24,761 nucleotides of DNA, taken from contig JAGHCS010000189.1 in NCBI GenBank assembly GCA_021160355.1, positions 1 to 24,761 on the forward strand. Reading direction: 5' to 3'. Made by a program: the position numbers and the translations under genes. Under the pieces are notes generated by a model, which had not been told where the DNA came from, searched no databases, and saw only the letters and a program-made list of their open reading frames with translations. Positions 22,428 through 24,761 of this stretch are shown here, piece by piece. How positions within the stretch are numbered: the first letter of the stretch is position 1; the number at the start of each line of letters is the position of its first letter. The DNA is from Candidatus Cloacimonadota bacterium. Lineage in GTDB: Bacteria; Cloacimonadota; Cloacimonadia; JGIOTU-2.

Positions 22428-23057
22428 TTACTTAGTTTTTTGAATCATTACAATACTGTTTCTATGACCTGGAACCGCACCTCGTACCATAAGGAGATTT
22501 CTCTCTTGGTCGATCTTATACACAGTTAGGTTGCGGACAGTAACTTGCTCATTACCATATTGCCCGGGCATCTTTTTGCCACGTTGAATTCTGGAAGGTG
22601 TGGCACACATACCTACAGAACCTGTTCCACGAAATATCTCGTGAGTTCCATGAGTGGCACTTTTTCCATGGAAATTATGGCGCTTGATCACGCCAGAAAA
22701 TCCTTTTCCTTTTGATATTCCAGTCACATGAATTTTATCTCTTAATGTGAAAATATCCACTTTCATTTCTGTACCAGGAGAATAATCATTCATCACTTTT
22801 TCATCTACTCTAAACTCTTTCATTACTTTAAAAAGTGCGACATTATTTTTCTTGAAATGTCCCACCTGCGGTTTAGTGAGTTTTTTCTCAGGAACTTCTT
22901 GAAATCCAAGCTGAAGTGCTGAATAATTATCTTTCTCTTTGGTTTTATGACTGGTAACAGTACAGGGACCCGCTTCAATAAGTGTCACAGCAACGGAGTC
23001 ACCATTTTCTGTGAATAATCGAGTCATTCCAATCTTTTTACCAATTATGCCTAACAT
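22428..23057 (-). CDS. rplC: 50S ribosomal protein L3
   Basis: A 209-residue L3, an early assembly protein whose loop approaches the peptidyl-transferase centre. MLGIIGKKIGMTRLFTENGD starts it after TTAGGAGAAAAA. ISKGKGFSGVIKRHNFHGK, SATHGTHEIFRGTGSVG and GKKMPGQYGNEQVTVRNLTV cover the loop region. A 33-bp gap separates it from rpsJ. Confidence 0.97.
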   Translation of the reverse strand: MLGIIGKKIGMTRLFTENGDSVAVTLIEAGPCTVTSHKTKEKDNYSALQLGFQEVPEKKLTKPQVGHFKKNNVALFKVMKEFRVDEKVMNDYSPGTEMKVDIFTLRDKIHVTGISKGKGFSGVIKRHNFHGKSATHGTHEIFRGTGSVGMCATPSRIQRGKKMPGQYGNEQVTVRNLTVYKIDQERNLLMVRGAVPGHRNSIVMIQKTK

Positions 23058-23090
23058 TTTTTCTCCTAAAAATTTATATTTAAATATAGT

Positions 23091-23393
23091 TTAGGTTTTT
23101 ATTTCTATATGAACACCAGCAGGTATGTTCAAATTCTTGATTGCATTCGTTGTTTTTGGAGTTGGGTTTTCTATGTCAATAATTCTCTTATAAATCTTCA
23201 TTTCGAATTGCTCACGAGACTTTTTATCAACATGGGGTGAACGTAACACCGTATACAATCTGCGGCGTGTGGGAAGTGGAATAGGACCGATAATTTTCGC
23301 ACCTGTTCCTTTTGTGTTTCTTATGATCTCCACAACTGACTTATCCAACAGAAAATGATCATACGCTTTTAATTTGATTCTTATCTTATTCAT
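23091..23393 (-). CDS. rpsJ: 30S ribosomal protein S10
   Basis: A 100-residue S10 of the 30S head, also the NusE transcription-antitermination partner in other bacteria. MNKIRIKLKAYDHFLLDKSV, KIIGPIPLPTRRRLYTVLRS and the HVDKKSREQFEMKIYKRIID block are complete. It follows fusA after 12 bp with GAGGAGAT before its ATG; no tuf gene intervenes. Confidence 0.97.
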   Translation of the reverse strand: MNKIRIKLKAYDHFLLDKSVVEIIRNTKGTGAKIIGPIPLPTRRRLYTVLRSPHVDKKSREQFEMKIYKRIIDIENPTPKTTNAIKNLNIPAGVHIEIKT

Positions 23394-23405
23394 ATCTCCT
23401 CAATT

Positions 23406-24761
23406 CTAATAACCGCGCATTTTGTTTATAATTTGATTTGAAATATTTTCAGGAACCATTTCATATTCTTTGAATTCCATTGAATAAGATGCTCTACCTT
23501 GAGATGCTGAGCGGAGAGCAGTCGTATATCCAAACGTTTCACTTAATGGAACCAGACCACTTAAAATTTTTATTGAATCTTTGTCTTTAACTTCTAAAAT
23601 CTTACCTCTACGGCTGTTAAGGTCATTTATTACATTGCCCATATACTCTTCAGGAGTGATAATAGTAATATTCATAATTGGCTCGAGTAGTGCATATTTC
23701 GCATGTTGAAGAGCTTTTGAAAATGCCATTGAACCTGCGATCTTGAAAGCAATTTCTGATGAATCAACAGGATTGAATGAACCACCCGAAATGAGAACCT
23801 TGATATTTTCCATTCTGTTCCCCGTTATAGGACCACTTAAAGCTGTTTCTATTATGCCGTTTTCTACAGCTTGAATAAAATCTTTTGGTATCTCGTCTTC
23901 AGAAGTATTATTTTCGATCAGTATCTTTTTCTTTGTGTCTTCGAACTCGCCGCTATAAGGTTCCAAATGCAATTGTACTTCTGCAAACTGCCCATGATTC
24001 CCTATGTTTCTTTCGAGTTTTGCTACACCATCAGCTTCATTGACAATAGTTTCTTTATAATTGACTCTGGGCTTTCCTACATTTACATTTATCTTAAATT
24101 CACGCTTCAATCTATCAACAAGAATATCCAGATGCAGTTCCCCCATTCCGTAAATCAGAGTTTGCCCGGTATCTTTATCTTCTAAAATAATGTAAGTTGG
24201 ATCTTCTTCGAGAAGACGCGGCAATGTTTCCTTAAGATTTTCCTCATCAGCTTTAGTTTTCGGTTCTATTGCAACCGACATAACAGGATCGGCAAAATTA
24301 ATACATTCAAGTAACACAGGATTTTGTACAGCAGTAATACTGTCACCTGAAACTGTTTCATTCAAACCAGCTACAGCGGAAATTTCTCCTGCAAAAATGC
24401 TGTCCACGTTCACTGATTTATTCGCATGCATATGCATGATTCGGGTAATTCTTTCTTTTTTGCCCGTGTTGACATTCAGCACATGATCGCCTTTACTGAT
24501 CTTGCCCGAGTATGCTCTAAGATACGTCAGCTTACCCACATAGGGATTCACCTGTATCTTGAATGCAAGAGAAGAAAAGGGTAATGATTCATCAACTTTG
24601 ATCTTTTTTTCCTTACCAGTTCTCGGATCAACAGCATCGATATCGGGAATGTCAATTGGTGAAGGAAGATATTTTACAATTGCATCGATCAGCGGTTGAA
24701 TTCCTCTATTTTTTAGTGCAGCGCCACAGAGGATCGGCACGAATTCTGAGGTTAAAGTTAC
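23406..24761 (-). CDS. fusA: Elongation factor G, C-terminal part (5' end beyond window)
   Basis: The frame is open to the window edge, so the GTP-binding switch region is missing from view; VPILCGAALKNRGIQPLI marks the end of the G domain. Domain II (FSSLAFKIQVNPYVGKLTYL), domain III (GMGELHLDILVDRLKREF), domain IV (VDSSEIAFKIAGSMAF) and domain V (LLEPIMNITIITPEEYMGNV, FGYTTALRSASQGRASYSME) follow in order. EF-G moves tRNAs and mRNA through the ribosome and helps recycling. Domain IV tip loops differ from E. coli EF-G: RNIGNHGQFA stands where KQSGGRGQYG is expected, and SFNPVDSSE where SYHDVDSSE is, so the tip His583 is Asn. This may be an EF-G II-like variant, or simply this lineage's sole EF-G. 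The stop is 12 bp before rpsJ. Confidence 0.93.
   Translation of the reverse strand, partial: VTLTSEFVPILCGAALKNRGIQPLIDAIVKYLPSPIDIPDIDAVDPRTGKEKKIKVDESLPFSSLAFKIQVNPYVGKLTYLRAYSGKISKGDHVLNVNTGKKERITRIMHMHANKSVNVDSIFAGEISAVAGLNETVSGDSITAVQNPVLLECINFADPVMSVAIEPKTKADEENLKETLPRLLEEDPTYIILEDKDTGQTLIYGMGELHLDILVDRLKREFKINVNVGKPRVNYKETIVNEADGVAKLERNIGNHGQFAEVQLHLEPYSGEFEDTKKKILIENNTSEDEIPKDFIQAVENGIIETALSGPITGNRMENIKVLISGGSFNPVDSSEIAFKIAGSMAFSKALQHAKYALLEPIMNITIITPEEYMGNVINDLNSRRGKILEVKDKDSIKILSGLVPLSETFGYTTALRSASQGRASYSMEFKEYEMVPENISNQIINKMRGY

Noticed and set aside
1..24761. CRISPR array, tRNA, rRNA, insertion-sequence ends or phage genes
   Set aside because: No regularly spaced direct repeats, no cloverleaf-like segment, and no transposase or terminal inverted repeats were recognised by eye.

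Overview
The window looks like a chromosomal segment of a moderately AT-rich Gram-negative bacterium, most likely of the Fibrobacterota-Chlorobiota-Bacteroidota (FCB) assemblage or a related candidate phylum; Cloacimonadota is my best guess. This is inferred from three things: a secreted repeat protein ending in an FPNPF-type C-terminal sorting domain, a lipobox-bearing clostripain-like protease, and a complete bacterial S10-spc-alpha ribosomal cluster. No rRNA or tRNA gene is present to confirm placement.

Positions 1-1157 (minus strand) are AT-rich and hold what looks like the wreck of a restriction-modification system. The front half of a DNA methyltransferase runs out of frame into the body of a PD-(D/E)xK-type nuclease at about position 500, and the methyltransferase lacks its cofactor-binding half. 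Positions 1158-4775 (minus) hold three closely spaced genes: a clostripain-family (C11) lipoprotein, a secreted protein with ten Asp-rich VCBS-like repeats and a sorting domain, and a cysteine-rich DUF3795 protein.

Positions 4938-7526 (plus) hold a two-helix small membrane protein, a methylated-DNA-protein cysteine methyltransferase, ispG (isoprenoid synthesis) overlapping it by ATGA, and a decayed Ppx/GppA-type phosphatase gene with a nonsense codon and an internal deletion plus frameshift. A small zinc-ribbon gene (7621-7827, minus) lies next to two hairpins that follow the ribosomal cluster.

Positions 7973-24761 (minus) are one uninterrupted run: fusA (cut by the window edge), rpsJ, rplC, rplD, rplW, rplB, rpsS, rplV, rpsC, rplP, rpmC, rpsQ, rplN, rplX, rplE, rpsN, rpsH, rplF, rplR, rpsE, rpmD, rplO, secY, adk, map, infA, rpmJ, rpsM, rpsK, rpsD, rpoA, rplQ. 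Gene order is the classic fused S10-spc-alpha arrangement, with many start/stop overlaps and only one gap above 35 bp (87 bp between rplW and rplB). Together these genes make most of the ribosome's proteins, the Sec channel, nucleotide and N-terminal processing enzymes and the RNA polymerase alpha subunit. The unusual parts are a roughly 130-residue Lys- then Glu-rich tail on L17, an insertion in L6, and an EF-G whose domain IV tip loops differ from the canonical ones. I see no convincing new biological system; the most informative signals are the two gene-decay scars and the L17 and EF-G variants.
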